Assembly: GCA_027621405.1 (NCBI GenBank)
Contig: JAQCBT010000023.1
Span: forward strand, 1-55,025
Direction of reading: 5' to 3'
From: Pseudomonadota bacterium
GTDB taxonomy: Bacteria; Pseudomonadota; Gammaproteobacteria; Pseudomonadales; Pseudohongiellaceae
Length of the DNA stretch: 55,025 nucleotides
Within the stretch, counting starts at the first letter, position 1, and every line of letters begins with the position of its first letter. Made by a program: the position numbers and the translations under genes. Shown one piece after another: positions 9,647-18,333 of this stretch. The notes below the pieces were generated by a model. It was not told the DNA's origin, made no database searches, and was given only the letters and a program-made list of their open reading frames with translations.

Positions 9647-10675
9647 ATGCTAGTCCTTGGTATCGAAACCTCCTGCGACGAGACAGGCATCGCTGTCTAC
9701 GACAGCGAGCGCGGCCTGCTGGCCGACAGCGTCTACAGTCAGGTGGACATTCACGCGCAGTTCGGCGGCGTAATCCCGGAGCTGGCATCCCGCGACCATA
9801 TTCGCAAGACCCTGCCCCTCATCCGGCAGGTCATCGCCGATGCCGGTATAGCGGGCAGCGATATCGAAGGCGTAGCCTATACCGCTGGCCCCGGCCTGAT
9901 CGGCGCCTTGTTAGTGGGTGCTTCCATCGGTCGTAGCCTGGCCATGGGCTGGGACGTGCCCGCCATCGGTGTGCATCACATGGAAGGCCACCTGCTGGCG
10001 CCCATGCTGGAGGATGAGCCGCCCGAGTTTCCATTCGTGGCGCTGCTGGTCTCCGGCGGACATACCCAATTGGTGCGGGTCGAGGGAATCGGTCGTTACC
10101 ATGTGTTGGGTGAGTCCCTGGATGACGCTGCCGGTGAAGCCTTCGACAAGGTTGGCAAGATGCTGGACCTGCCCTACCCGGGTGGTCCCCATGTGGCGAA
10201 GCTGGCCCAGCAGGGAAGCAGGGGGCGCTTCAGGTTTCCGCGGCCCATGACCAATCGGCCGGGGCTGGATTTCAGTTTTAGTGGGCTGAAGACCTTCGTG
10301 CGTAACACCATCGTCGAGCACAGTGAGGATGGTGGACTGGACGAACAGACCCGTGCCGACATCGCCTGGGCCTTCGAAGATGCCGTGGTGTCCACCCTGG
10401 CCATAAAATGTCGGCGTGCCCTTGAGCACACCGGTCTGCAGTCCCTGATCATCGCCGGTGGCGTGAGTGCCAACCAGCACCTCCGTGAAGTGCTGGAAGC
10501 CAACCTGCGCAAGGTGAATGGCCGGCTGTTCTACGCCAAGCCCAGCCTGTGCACCGACAACGGCGCCATGATTGCCTATGCCGGCTGCCAACGATTGCTG
10601 GCTGGCCAGGTAGAAGACCTGCCGATCACCGCCCAGCCCCGCTGGAATCTGGAGAGTCTCCCCGCCATTGCCTGA
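9647..10675 (+). CDS. tsaD: tRNA N6-threonylcarbamoyladenosine transferase TsaD
   Basis: Transfers the threonylcarbamoyl group to A37 of ANN-decoding tRNAs, acting with TsaB and TsaE in the cytoplasm. The 342-aa length is typical. Seen: the ASKHA nucleotide-binding fold start [11 protein letters not shown], metal-binding H111 and H115 in HHMEGH, the glycine-rich [20 protein letters not shown] and a C-terminal metal-ligand region [12 protein letters not shown]. It is followed by folB at 29 bp. Confidence 0.98.
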   Translation: MLVLGIETSCDETGIAVYDSERGLLADSVYSQVDIHAQFGGVIPELASRDHIRKTLPLIRQVIADAGIAGSDIEGVAYTAGPGLIGALLVGASIGRSLAMGWDVPAIGVHHMEGHLLAPMLEDEPPEFPFVALLVSGGHTQLVRVEGIGRYHVLGESLDDAAGEAFDKVGKMLDLPYPGGPHVAKLAQQGSRGRFRFPRPMTNRPGLDFSFSGLKTFVRNTIVEHSEDGGLDEQTRADIAWAFEDAVVSTLAIKCRRALEHTGLQSLIIAGGVSANQHLREVLEANLRKVNGRLFYAKPSLCTDNGAMIAYAGCQRLLAGQVEDLPITAQPRWNLESLPAIA

Positions 10676-10704
10676 TTTGAGAGGCACCCTTAAAGAGAAC
10701 TGTA

Positions 10705-11061
10705 ATGGATATCGTCTATATTCGAGAACTGGAAGTCCGCACCATCATTGGCATCTATGACTGGGAGCGCGAGCAGCAGCAAATAGTCAGCATGGACCTG
10801 GAGATGGCGTCCAATATTGCCAGCGCAGCGGCCACCGATAGCATCGAGCAGGCGCTGGATTACAAGGCGGTTGCCAAGCGCATCATCAGATTTGTTGAGG
10901 GCTCGGAGTTCTTCCTGGTGGAGACCCTGGCGGAACGTATTGCCGAGATTGTGCTTACGGAGTTTTCCGTACCCTGGCTCAGGCTGCGGCTGGGTAAGCC
11001 TGGTGCGGTCACCGGCTCCCGTGATGTAGGGGTGGTGATTGAACGCGGCAAGAGACCCTGA
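10705..11061 (+). CDS. folB: Dihydroneopterin aldolase
   Basis: Cleaves 7,8-dihydroneopterin to 6-hydroxymethyl-dihydropterin in folate synthesis. 118 aa, the usual size. Motifs include IIGIYDWERE (active-site Glu region), ALDYKAVAKRI, FFLVETLAERIAE and LRLGKPGAV with the catalytic Lys. It sits directly before folK, which uses its product. Confidence 0.96.
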   Translation: MDIVYIRELEVRTIIGIYDWEREQQQIVSMDLEMASNIASAAATDSIEQALDYKAVAKRIIRFVEGSEFFLVETLAERIAEIVLTEFSVPWLRLRLGKPGAVTGSRDVGVVIERGKRP

Positions 11062-11075
11062 CCGGTAGTCAACCA

Positions 11076-11573
11076 GTGCCACTTCTCACATTAAGTATAG
11101 GTAGCAACGTCCAACCGCGGGAAAACATCCTGCTGGTCATCAAGATCCTGCGTCGACATTTCAGGCAGATTCGATGCTCTTCTGTTTACGAGAGCGAAGC
11201 CGTGGGATTCGATGGGGCCAACTTCCTCAATCTCGTGCTGGCAACCGAAACGGATGAAAGCATTGAAGCTATCAGTGCCTACCTGAAAAATCTGGAAGAT
11301 GACACTGGTCGAGACAGAAGTGCGCCAAAGTTTTCTGGCCGAACCATGGATATCGATATTCTCACCTATGGCGATCTGTGCGGCAGTTATGGCGGCGTAG
11401 ATCTGCCGCGGGGTGAGATTCTCGAACATGCTTTCGTGCTGCAGCCTCTGGCTGAGCTGCTGCCGGACGTGCGCCATCCCGTTACGGGTATGAATTACCG
11501 CGAACACTGGGAGAGTTTCCAGCTTGCCGAGCAGAAGATCTGGCCCATCGACTTCGATTGGCAGGAAGACTGA
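11076..11573 (+). CDS. folK: HPPK: 2-amino-4-hydroxy-6-hydroxymethyldihydropteridine diphosphokinase
   Basis: Transfers pyrophosphate from ATP to the FolB product. 165 aa with a GTG start 14 bp after folB. Seen: LSIGSN at the N-terminus, the FLNLVL strand, GRTMDIDIL with the two Mg-binding Asp residues, and a C-terminal HAFVLQPLAEL. Together with folB it makes the folate precursor; folP is not in the window. folM, another pterin enzyme, is convergent just downstream. Confidence 0.96.
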   Translation: MPLLTLSIGSNVQPRENILLVIKILRRHFRQIRCSSVYESEAVGFDGANFLNLVLATETDESIEAISAYLKNLEDDTGRDRSAPKFSGRTMDIDILTYGDLCGSYGGVDLPRGEILEHAFVLQPLAELLPDVRHPVTGMNYREHWESFQLAEQKIWPIDFDWQED

Positions 11574-11627
11574 AGCGGCATCGCTGAGGCGCAAGCTCAC
11601 ACTCCACCCCACTTTCCTTCGGAACCC

Positions 11628-12392
11628 TTATCCCAGGGAACGGCCGCCATCAACCTTGAGTATACTGCCGGTCATGTAGCTTGCCTCGACGGCCAGGAAG
11701 TAAGTGGCGTCGGCTATGGCTTCCGGCGTGCCCAGTTTGCCAAGTGGAATCTGCGCCAATACCTTGTTGCGCATGGCCTCGATCTGCTCCGGGTTGGCAG
11801 ACTGGGCCAGGGCGCTGTCCTCCAGCGAGGCGGGCCAGAGTATGGCGCCAGGGGATACGCCGTTAATCCTTAGCGCCGGCCCCAGTTCCCGGGCCAGTGA
11901 CCTGGTCATGCCCGCAAGGCCGGACTTGGCGATGCTGTAGATGGAGTGCTTCTCCATGCCTCCCTCACACATGGCATCGATAATGTTTACCACCGAGCCT
12001 CCGTGCTTCTTCAATTCCTCCTGCAAATCCCTGGTCAGGAAAAACGCCGCGCGCAGGTTACTGTCGATGAGGTCGTCCCACTGTGACTGTGTAGCCTCTG
12101 GCAGCGGGGTGGGGTAGTAGGACGAGGCGTTGTTGATGAGATAGTCGATGCGACCGAAGCAGGCCAGGCTGTCCTGTGCCAGTCTTGCGACATCGGCCTG
12201 CCGGGTGAGATCGGCCTGCACTGTCGCTCCGTTGAGTTCGGCCGCCAGTTGCTCCGCCTCCTGCTTTGACTGGTTGTAATGAATCACTACCCGGCACCCC
12301 GCGCCATGGAAGCGGCGGGCGATGGCGGCACCGATGCGGCGTGCACCACCGGTGACCAGGGCAACGGCTTGCGAGGAAGGCTTAGCTGGCAT
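11628..12392 (-). CDS. folM: Pteridine reductase, FolM/PTR1-type short-chain dehydrogenase
   Basis: An NADPH-dependent reductase of dihydrofolate or dihydromonapterin. 254 aa, Rossmann fold. Seen: the TGGARRIGAAIA cofactor loop (an Arg-containing loop typical of PTR1/FolM rather than TGxxxGxG), NNASSYYPTPL, and the catalytic YSIAK. I chose the ATG at 12392, which precedes the Rossmann domain. The longer upstream frame to 12743 overlaps cca and is rejected. It overlaps the 3' end of cca by 11 bp. Confidence 0.93.
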   Translation of the reverse strand: MPAKPSSQAVALVTGGARRIGAAIARRFHGAGCRVVIHYNQSKQEAEQLAAELNGATVQADLTRQADVARLAQDSLACFGRIDYLINNASSYYPTPLPEATQSQWDDLIDSNLRAAFFLTRDLQEELKKHGGSVVNIIDAMCEGGMEKHSIYSIAKSGLAGMTRSLARELGPALRINGVSPGAILWPASLEDSALAQSANPEQIEAMRNKVLAQIPLGKLGTPEAIADATYFLAVEASYMTGSILKVDGGRSLG

Positions 12393-13623
12393 CGGTATCC
12401 CCTCGCAGAGCTGCAACTGTCTGTTCGATGACTTCGAGTCGCTTACGGGCAATGACATCCTGGGGGCTGTCACCCCTGGAGTCGGCCAGCGCGGCGCCAT
12501 TGTTGATGCCGAGTACCGCTTCATGCACAGCCTTGAGATAGGCGCTCTGGGGATATTCCCGATCCTCCAGACCGGTACGTCCACGAGCGTCAGCTTCGCA
12601 GGCCAGCAGGAACCTGCCGACGGTCTCGGGACGGCGGAAGGCATCCAGGGCATCCAGTAGCTTGAGCAGGGTTTGTGGCCGCAGTTCCTGTACACGGTGC
12701 AGCTTGGTGTGGTGTTCGCAGACGAGTCGCGCCAGGCGGGCATACTCTTTCGGCACGGGCAGGCGCTGCTCGATGTCTTTCAGGGCATCTAGGCCGCGCT
12801 TCTCATGGCCTATATGGCGCGGCCATTCTTCTTCGGGTGTTAGCCCCTTGCCGACATCGTGGACCAGGGTGGCATACAGTACCGCGGGATCGTCTGTGAG
12901 TTTGCGTGCCTCTTTCATGCACAGGATGATGTGCTTGCCGGTGTCGATCTCCGGGTGATGTCGCTCGGGTTGTGGTACTCCGAACAGCCTGTCCACCTCG
13001 GGCAGTATGACCCTGAGGGCATCGCAATCCCGCAGGACTTCCAGGAAACGAAACGGTCCGTAAGTCTTCAGTGACAGGTCTAACTCTTTCCAGATGCGTT
13101 CCGGCACCAGTGTATCCAGCTCGCCGGATTCGGTGATGCGTTTCATATAGCGCTGGGTGCGGTCGGCCACGGTGAATCCCATGCGCTGAAAACGGGAGGC
13201 AAATCGCGCTACCCGCAAGACGCGCAGGGGATCTTCTATGAAGGCATCGGACACATGGCGCAGGATGCGGTCGTGGAGATCATTGCGCCCACCGAGTGGG
13301 TCGATGATCTCGCCGTCGGCTGTTTCCGCGATGGCGTTGATAGTCAGGTCACGGCGCTCCAGGTCTTCCAGCAGGGTGACGCTGGGATCGCTGCAGATCT
13401 CGAAGCCAGTGTGTCCGGGCGCGACTTTACGTTCGGTGCGAGCCAGGGCGTACTCTTCTTTGGTTTCCGGGTGCAGGAACACGGGAAAGTCCTTGCCTAC
13501 CTGCTTGTAGTTCAGGGCGAGCATCTCTTCCACCGTGGCACCCACCACCACCCAGTCGCGATCCTTGACCGGGAGTCCCATTAACTTGTCGCGGACGGCA
13601 CCGCCTACCAGATAGGTTTCCAT
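12382..13623 (-). CDS. cca: Multifunctional CCA tRNA nucleotidyltransferase
   Basis: Adds or repairs the CCA 3' end of tRNAs. 413 aa. Seen: GGAVRDKLMG and the metal-binding DRD of KDRDWVVVG at the N-terminus, the ERRDLTINA motif, the DPLRVLRVARFASRF region, and an HD phosphohydrolase domain (LVHDVGKG, CEHHTKLHR) typical of gammaproteobacterial class II enzymes. Its 3' end overlaps folM. Confidence 0.97.
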   Translation of the reverse strand: METYLVGGAVRDKLMGLPVKDRDWVVVGATVEEMLALNYKQVGKDFPVFLHPETKEEYALARTERKVAPGHTGFEICSDPSVTLLEDLERRDLTINAIAETADGEIIDPLGGRNDLHDRILRHVSDAFIEDPLRVLRVARFASRFQRMGFTVADRTQRYMKRITESGELDTLVPERIWKELDLSLKTYGPFRFLEVLRDCDALRVILPEVDRLFGVPQPERHHPEIDTGKHIILCMKEARKLTDDPAVLYATLVHDVGKGLTPEEEWPRHIGHEKRGLDALKDIEQRLPVPKEYARLARLVCEHHTKLHRVQELRPQTLLKLLDALDAFRRPETVGRFLLACEADARGRTGLEDREYPQSAYLKAVHEAVLGINNGAALADSRGDSPQDVIARKRLEVIEQTVAALRGDTDAS

Positions 13624-13676
13624 GTGCTAGCACTTCCTGTGTAGTGCTTAAATGAGTACTGACTCGAGTGCGGGTA

Positions 13677-14504
13677 TTACATGTTATTGGAGACAACGAA
13701 GAGTTTCTTGTCTTCCAGGCGCATCATGGTCAGGTCGCGACCCCAGATGTAGCCTGTGTCCAGCGCGAAGACATGGGGCTTACCGGTGTAGCCTTCAAGC
13801 GCAGCCCAGTGACCGAAGAGTATTGTAGTAGCTGGGCTGATTTTTTCATATTCAAACCACGGTTTGAATCCGGCGGGGGCTGCACACAGGCCTTCCTTGA
13901 TGTCCAGGCGCAGGCTGCCGATGTCGTCGCAGAAGCGGATACGGGTCAGGTAGTTGGTAATGGTGCGCAGGCGGGCCTGGCCTTCCATCTTTGGATACCA
14001 GCGAATGGGTTCATCGCCGTACATGTTGCGCAGGTATTCCTTGTAGTCCCCATGCTGCAGCGCATACTCCACTTCTGCGGCGCGGTCGAGAGTCTCTTGC
14101 AGTCCCCAGCGTGGTGCCACGCCAGCATGAATCATCAGGAAATCTTCCAGCCCATTCTTCGTGGGAATGCTGTCGTGGAAGGCCAGGGGCTTGTGGCGTA
14201 GCCAGTCGCTCAGTTCCTGGCAGTCCGGCGCGTTAAGCAGCTCTTTCAGGGTGTCTTTGGTCCTCGCTGGCGCGCATCCCTCATGCAGCGCGATGAAGTG
14301 CAGGTCATGATTTCCCAGCACCATTTCCAGAGAGTCGTCCATGTCCATCAGGAAACGCAGGGTATCGAGGGATTTCGGCCCACGATTGATGACATCGCCG
14401 ACGCTCCACAGTTTGTCGGTGGCGGGGGAGAAGTCTGCCTTCTTCAGGATTTTTTTCAGGGCCTTGTAACAACCCTGTATGTCGCCTATGGCGTAGGTAC
14501 TCAT
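13677..14504 (-). CDS. apaH: Symmetrical bis(5'-nucleosyl)-tetraphosphatase
   Basis: Hydrolyses Ap4A to two ADP and also removes Np4N caps from RNA. 275 aa, the usual length. The metallophosphatase motifs are complete: GDIQGCYKAL, GDVINRGP, LGNHDLH, and the later MIHAGV and GHWAALEGY. It is the distal gene of the lptD-surA-pdxA-rsmA-apaG-apaH series, separated from apaG by 160 bp in which I see no gene or clear promoter. Confidence 0.98.
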   Translation of the reverse strand: MSTYAIGDIQGCYKALKKILKKADFSPATDKLWSVGDVINRGPKSLDTLRFLMDMDDSLEMVLGNHDLHFIALHEGCAPARTKDTLKELLNAPDCQELSDWLRHKPLAFHDSIPTKNGLEDFLMIHAGVAPRWGLQETLDRAAEVEYALQHGDYKEYLRNMYGDEPIRWYPKMEGQARLRTITNYLTRIRFCDDIGSLRLDIKEGLCAAPAGFKPWFEYEKISPATTILFGHWAALEGYTGKPHVFALDTGYIWGRDLTMMRLEDKKLFVVSNNM

Positions 14505-14664
14505 CGGAGCCTTTACTGCAAAACCGTCAGTGCTGATTAAATAAAACGCGGATGGATGATGAATAGGGTCGCGTGAAGCATGCAGTATAACACCCGCGCA
14601 TCAATAAATCGGTGCGCGTGGTGCTTGCTTAAGATGAGTCCGCAGACCGGCTACTCGCCAGGGC

Positions 14665-15045
14665 CTAGTGTACCAGACGCGGAGGTGCCAGCAGGAAGGC
14701 CGGGATGGGTGCCTTGAACTTGCTGCCATTGGCGGCCAGCATTTCATAGCTGCCCTGCATGGTGCCGGTTTCGGTGCCTATCACCGCGCCGCTGGTGTAG
14801 CGAAAGGATTGTCCGGGCAGGATTTCTGGTTGCTGGCCGACCACACCCTCACCCATGACTTCCTCGACCCGGTTGTTGTCATCGGTGATACGCCAGTGTC
14901 GGTTCAACAGCTTCACGGCCTCGTCGCCGCGGTTGGTGATGCCTATGGTGTAGGCAAACGCATAGCGTCCCCGTACCGGATCGGATTGTTCCTCCAGATA
15001 CTGGGTATTGACTTCGATCTGAATTGTGTCAGGAGTTGCTGTCAT
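14665..15045 (-). CDS. apaG: ApaG domain protein
   Basis: A 126-aa FN3-like beta-sandwich protein of the ApaG family (FAYTIGITNRGDEAVKLLNR, HWRITDDNN, GQQPEILPGQSFRYTSGA, GTMQGSYEM). The function in bacteria is not firmly established. The start overlaps the rsmA stop by 4 bp, matching the conserved rsmA-apaG-apaH order. Confidence 0.96.
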   Translation of the reverse strand: MTATPDTIQIEVNTQYLEEQSDPVRGRYAFAYTIGITNRGDEAVKLLNRHWRITDDNNRVEEVMGEGVVGQQPEILPGQSFRYTSGAVIGTETGTMQGSYEMLAANGSKFKAPIPAFLLAPPRLVH

Positions 15046-15881
15046 CCAGAGGTTCCTGAATCTGCCAGTTCATCGCTCAAAGCATCGCTAATTAATACGT
15101 AATCTTCCAGGGAAAGGTTCTCTGGTCGCTGCCCCATTTCCAGGGGCAGGGACATCAACCTCTCTTCAGAGATGATGGCTTTGAGACTGTTTTTCAAGGT
15201 CTTGCGGCGCTGGTTAAAAGCGGTGCGTACGACGACCTGCAGGCAGCCCACGTCGCGGGCGGCGACGGGAAATTGCTGGTGCGGAACCAGGCGTACGATA
15301 GCCGAACTCACCTTGGGCCTGGGGGTGAATGCGGCGCTTGGCACATTGAACAGGTGCTGCACATCGCAGTAATACTGGGTCATCAGGCCCAGGCGACCGT
15401 AGTTCTTGTCCCCGGGTTTCGCGGCGAGACGCTGTACTACTTCCAACTGCAGCATAAAAACCATGTCGCGGATCAGGGAGTGGCGCTTTAGCAAGTGGAA
15501 CATCACCGGTGTGGAAATATTGTAGGGCAGATTGCCGATGACCCGCAGGACAGGTTCTTCTCCATCCACCAGTGACGCCAGATCGAACTTGAGGACGTCC
15601 TGTTGAATGATGGTCACATTGTCACGTCCGCTGAACTGCTTCTGCAGGAAATCCGCCAGGTCGCGATCCAGTTCCACGCAGTCCAGTCGGGCGCCGGAAT
15701 CTGCAAGCGGCCTGGTGAGGGCACCCTGTCCGGGACCGATTTCCAGCAGGTGGTCTTCATTCACTGGATGAATGGCGTCGATGATGCGTTGTATAACACC
15801 CTGGTCATGCAGGAAGTTCTGGCCGAAGCGCTTGCGCGCCTGGTGTGGTCGGCCGTTGGTCATGGGGATGGCTGGCTTCAT
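15042..15881 (-). CDS. rsmA: 16S rRNA dimethyladenosine transferase
   Basis: Dimethylates the two adjacent adenines in helix 45 of 16S rRNA (KsgA). 279 aa. Seen: [10 protein letters not shown] at the N-terminus, SAM-binding [11 protein letters not shown], and the catalytic NLPYNIS. The C-terminal helical domain has [13 protein letters not shown]. It overlaps both pdxA and apaG by 4 bp, so the three are probably co-translated. Confidence 0.98.
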   Translation of the reverse strand: MKPAIPMTNGRPHQARKRFGQNFLHDQGVIQRIIDAIHPVNEDHLLEIGPGQGALTRPLADSGARLDCVELDRDLADFLQKQFSGRDNVTIIQQDVLKFDLASLVDGEEPVLRVIGNLPYNISTPVMFHLLKRHSLIRDMVFMLQLEVVQRLAAKPGDKNYGRLGLMTQYYCDVQHLFNVPSAAFTPRPKVSSAIVRLVPHQQFPVAARDVGCLQVVVRTAFNQRRKTLKNSLKAIISEERLMSLPLEMGQRPENLSLEDYVLISDALSDELADSGTSG

Positions 15882-16876
15882 GGTCTGTCAGCCGCCCTGA
15901 AATATTTGCTCATCAGGATTGCGGTATCGATGGCGTTGTAGAGACTGCCTGTATCGGCCTTGCCGGTACCTGCCAGGTCCAGTGCCGTGCCGTGGTCCAC
16001 CGATGTACGTATGATCGGCAGGCCGAGGGTGATGTTGCTGGCGTTGCCGAAGCCTTTGAATTTCAGTACCGGCAATCCCTGGTCATGGTACATGGAGAGC
16101 ACGGCATCACAGTTATCCAGGTACTTGGCGGTGAACAGGGTGTCGGCAGGCAGGGGGCCTTGCAGGTTCATGCCCTCGCCACGCAGTTTCTCCAGCACGG
16201 GCTCTATCACCTCGATCTCTTCACGACCCAGGTGGCCTCCCTCGCCGGCATGAGGATTCAATCCGCATACCAGGATACGTGGTGCAGAAATGCCGAATTT
16301 GGTTTTCAGGTCGTTATTCAGGATGCGCAGGATATGCTCCAGCAACTCCCTGGTGATGACACCTGGCACCTCTGCAAGTGGCAGGTGGGTCGTGGTGAGG
16401 GCGACTCGAAGCCCTTCGGTTGCCAGCATCATCACAGTCAGGTCCGTGTCACAATACTCGGCCAGGAATTCGGTGTGGCCTGAGAATCTGAATCCGCCTT
16501 CGTTGATTACAGCCTTGTGCACCGGTCCGGTAACCAGGGCGTCGAGGGTACCCGCTTTGACCAGGTCGGTAGCCTTGCGCAGGGTATCGAGAACGTAACT
16601 GGCGTTATCGGGGTTTAGCCGGCCTGTGCTAACAGGTGCTACGAGATCTACCTGCAGCACAGACAATTCGCCCTGTCTGCATGGCGAATCATCATCTTCG
16701 CTGAATGGCTTGAGGTTCAGTGGAAAACCCAGCTCTGTCGCTCTCTGTTGCAAGAGTGCGCTGTCGGCAACCACGACGAGCTGGGTATTGGCGGGTGGAT
16801 TCTGCGCCAGTTTGACGCAGAGATCGGGACCGATGCCGGCAGGCTCGCCGGGGGTGATGGCGATGCGATTGACCAA
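15878..16876 (-). CDS. pdxA: 4-hydroxythreonine-4-phosphate dehydrogenase
   Basis: Oxidises 4-phosphohydroxy-L-threonine in the DXP-dependent pyridoxal phosphate pathway. 332 aa. Seen: [13 protein letters not shown] at the N-terminus, [21 protein letters not shown] with metal-binding His, and [11 protein letters not shown]. The ATG is 18 bp after the surA stop. Confidence 0.98.
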   Translation of the reverse strand: MVNRIAITPGEPAGIGPDLCVKLAQNPPANTQLVVVADSALLQQRATELGFPLNLKPFSEDDDSPCRQGELSVLQVDLVAPVSTGRLNPDNASYVLDTLRKATDLVKAGTLDALVTGPVHKAVINEGGFRFSGHTEFLAEYCDTDLTVMMLATEGLRVALTTTHLPLAEVPGVITRELLEHILRILNNDLKTKFGISAPRILVCGLNPHAGEGGHLGREEIEVIEPVLEKLRGEGMNLQGPLPADTLFTAKYLDNCDAVLSMYHDQGLPVLKFKGFGNASNITLGLPIIRTSVDHGTALDLAGTGKADTGSLYNAIDTAILMSKYFRAADRP

Positions 16877-16894
16877 GGCCGTTTCCTGGGTTTG

Positions 16895-18208
16895 TTAGTC
16901 GATAAATTCGACGAAGGCTTCTTCCCGAATCTCGATTAACCAGTTCTGCAGTTCCAGGTCGAACTTGCGATTGCGCAGGGTGTTGTAGGCCTGGCTGCGT
17001 GTGTACTGCTGGCTGAGGTCGGTTTGTCGGCGATCCAGTACTTCGGCAATATGCCAGCCAGACTGGGTGCGGAATGGCTCACTGAGTTCACCGATCTCCA
17101 GGCGGTCGATGACGGCTTCCATCTCGATGGGCATGCCTCCCTCGGAGACCCAGTCCAGGTCGCCTCCGCCCACTACCGAACCGGCATCATCGGAGTTCTG
17201 TCTCGCGATGGCTGCGAAATCCTCGCCGTCTTCCACGATGCGTCGACGCAGTTCATGGATGAGCTCTTCGGTTTGCTGCTCGTCCCTGATCTCATTGGGG
17301 GTCAACAGGATGTGTCGTACATTGGTCTGGTTCACCAGTTGCTCGGCACCACCGCGCTTATCCCGCAGTTGAATGATGTGGTAGCCGTTGCCTGCCTCGA
17401 TGGGTCCGGCTACTTCCTTTATCGCCAGGGGTTCTACCGCAGTAGCGAACAGCGAGGGTAGTTGATCCAGCTTGCGCCATGCGAAGTTGGTGCCATCGAT
17501 TGCAAAGGTGCCGGCGCGCAGTGCATCGGTGCGGGTTTCGGCGACGCTGACGCCTTCTTCCAGTTTCGCCACCATGTCAGAAGCGAAGGCCAGCTTGGCA
17601 GCCCTGATTTCCTGGGTATCGGTTTCTTCTACCGGCACCAGTATGTGATCGATTAGGTAATCCGGAGAGATGATGGCCTGACCCATCTCGGAATTGAGAA
17701 AGTTATCGATTTCCTGCTCGGTGATGTGGATGCGGGAATTCACCGCACCGCGTTGCAGTTCCTGCATGGTGAGTTGCTTGCGGACCTGCTCGCGTGTGCG
17801 CAGGTAGACGCCCTGTGACTCCAGGGCTGCCACGTAATCCTGGAACTGCAGGCCGCTCTCGGCAGCCATGCTCGTGAGCACACGGTTAATAGTGTCGTCA
17901 TCGAAGCGGATGCTGTTGCGTTCGGCAAACTGCAGCTGGATGTTCTCAATAATCAGGGATTCCAGGATTTCCTCACGCAGCTGGTTCTCGGGAGGCAGAG
18001 GCCTGCCGTCCCGTGCCGCGGTGGCGCGTATTTCATTGAGCCGGTCCAGCAGTTCGCTCTGCAGGACCACGTCGCTATCGACAATGGCGATAACCTTGTC
18101 CAGCAGGATGCGCTGTTGGGCGAACAGGGGTTGGGCTAGCAGCAGGGTGGTCAGCAATGCCGCCAGGCCCTGCCCGATAATTCTGCGGGTGTTCATCATG
18201 AGTGTCAT
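16895..18208 (-). CDS. surA: Periplasmic chaperone / peptidyl-prolyl isomerase SurA
   Basis: Escorts outer-membrane proteins, including LptD, through the periplasm. About 437 aa from the ATG at 18208; an in-frame GTG at 18235 and an ATG at 18199 are alternatives. A signal peptide ends near LLLAQPLFA|QQ. Then come the SurA N-terminal chaperone domain (VIAIVDSDVVLQSEL), a degenerate first PpiC domain (YLIDHILVPV) and a well-formed second one (VRHILLTPNE, DAGSVVGGGDLDWV, GWHIAEVLDRR). It lies directly downstream of lptD. Confidence 0.95.
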   Translation of the reverse strand: MTLMMNTRRIIGQGLAALLTTLLLAQPLFAQQRILLDKVIAIVDSDVVLQSELLDRLNEIRATAARDGRPLPPENQLREEILESLIIENIQLQFAERNSIRFDDDTINRVLTSMAAESGLQFQDYVAALESQGVYLRTREQVRKQLTMQELQRGAVNSRIHITEQEIDNFLNSEMGQAIISPDYLIDHILVPVEETDTQEIRAAKLAFASDMVAKLEEGVSVAETRTDALRAGTFAIDGTNFAWRKLDQLPSLFATAVEPLAIKEVAGPIEAGNGYHIIQLRDKRGGAEQLVNQTNVRHILLTPNEIRDEQQTEELIHELRRRIVEDGEDFAAIARQNSDDAGSVVGGGDLDWVSEGGMPIEMEAVIDRLEIGELSEPFRTQSGWHIAEVLDRRQTDLSQQYTRSQAYNTLRNRKFDLELQNWLIEIREEAFVEFID

Positions 18209-18333
18209 GTTGTGCTTGTCAGTAGTCGTAGTCACTGGAATGCCGGATTTTAACTGTTTATTGGACCTGAGTGCAGGTCCTGCTCGGTCCAGAGTGTGTC
18301 TGGGCGCGCTGGAAAGAGCCTATTGCCCCGGGA

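Noticed and set aside
12393..12743. N-terminal extension of the pteridine reductase
   Set aside because: It overlaps cca coding sequence and has no similarity to short-chain dehydrogenases; the internal ATG at 12392 fits the family.
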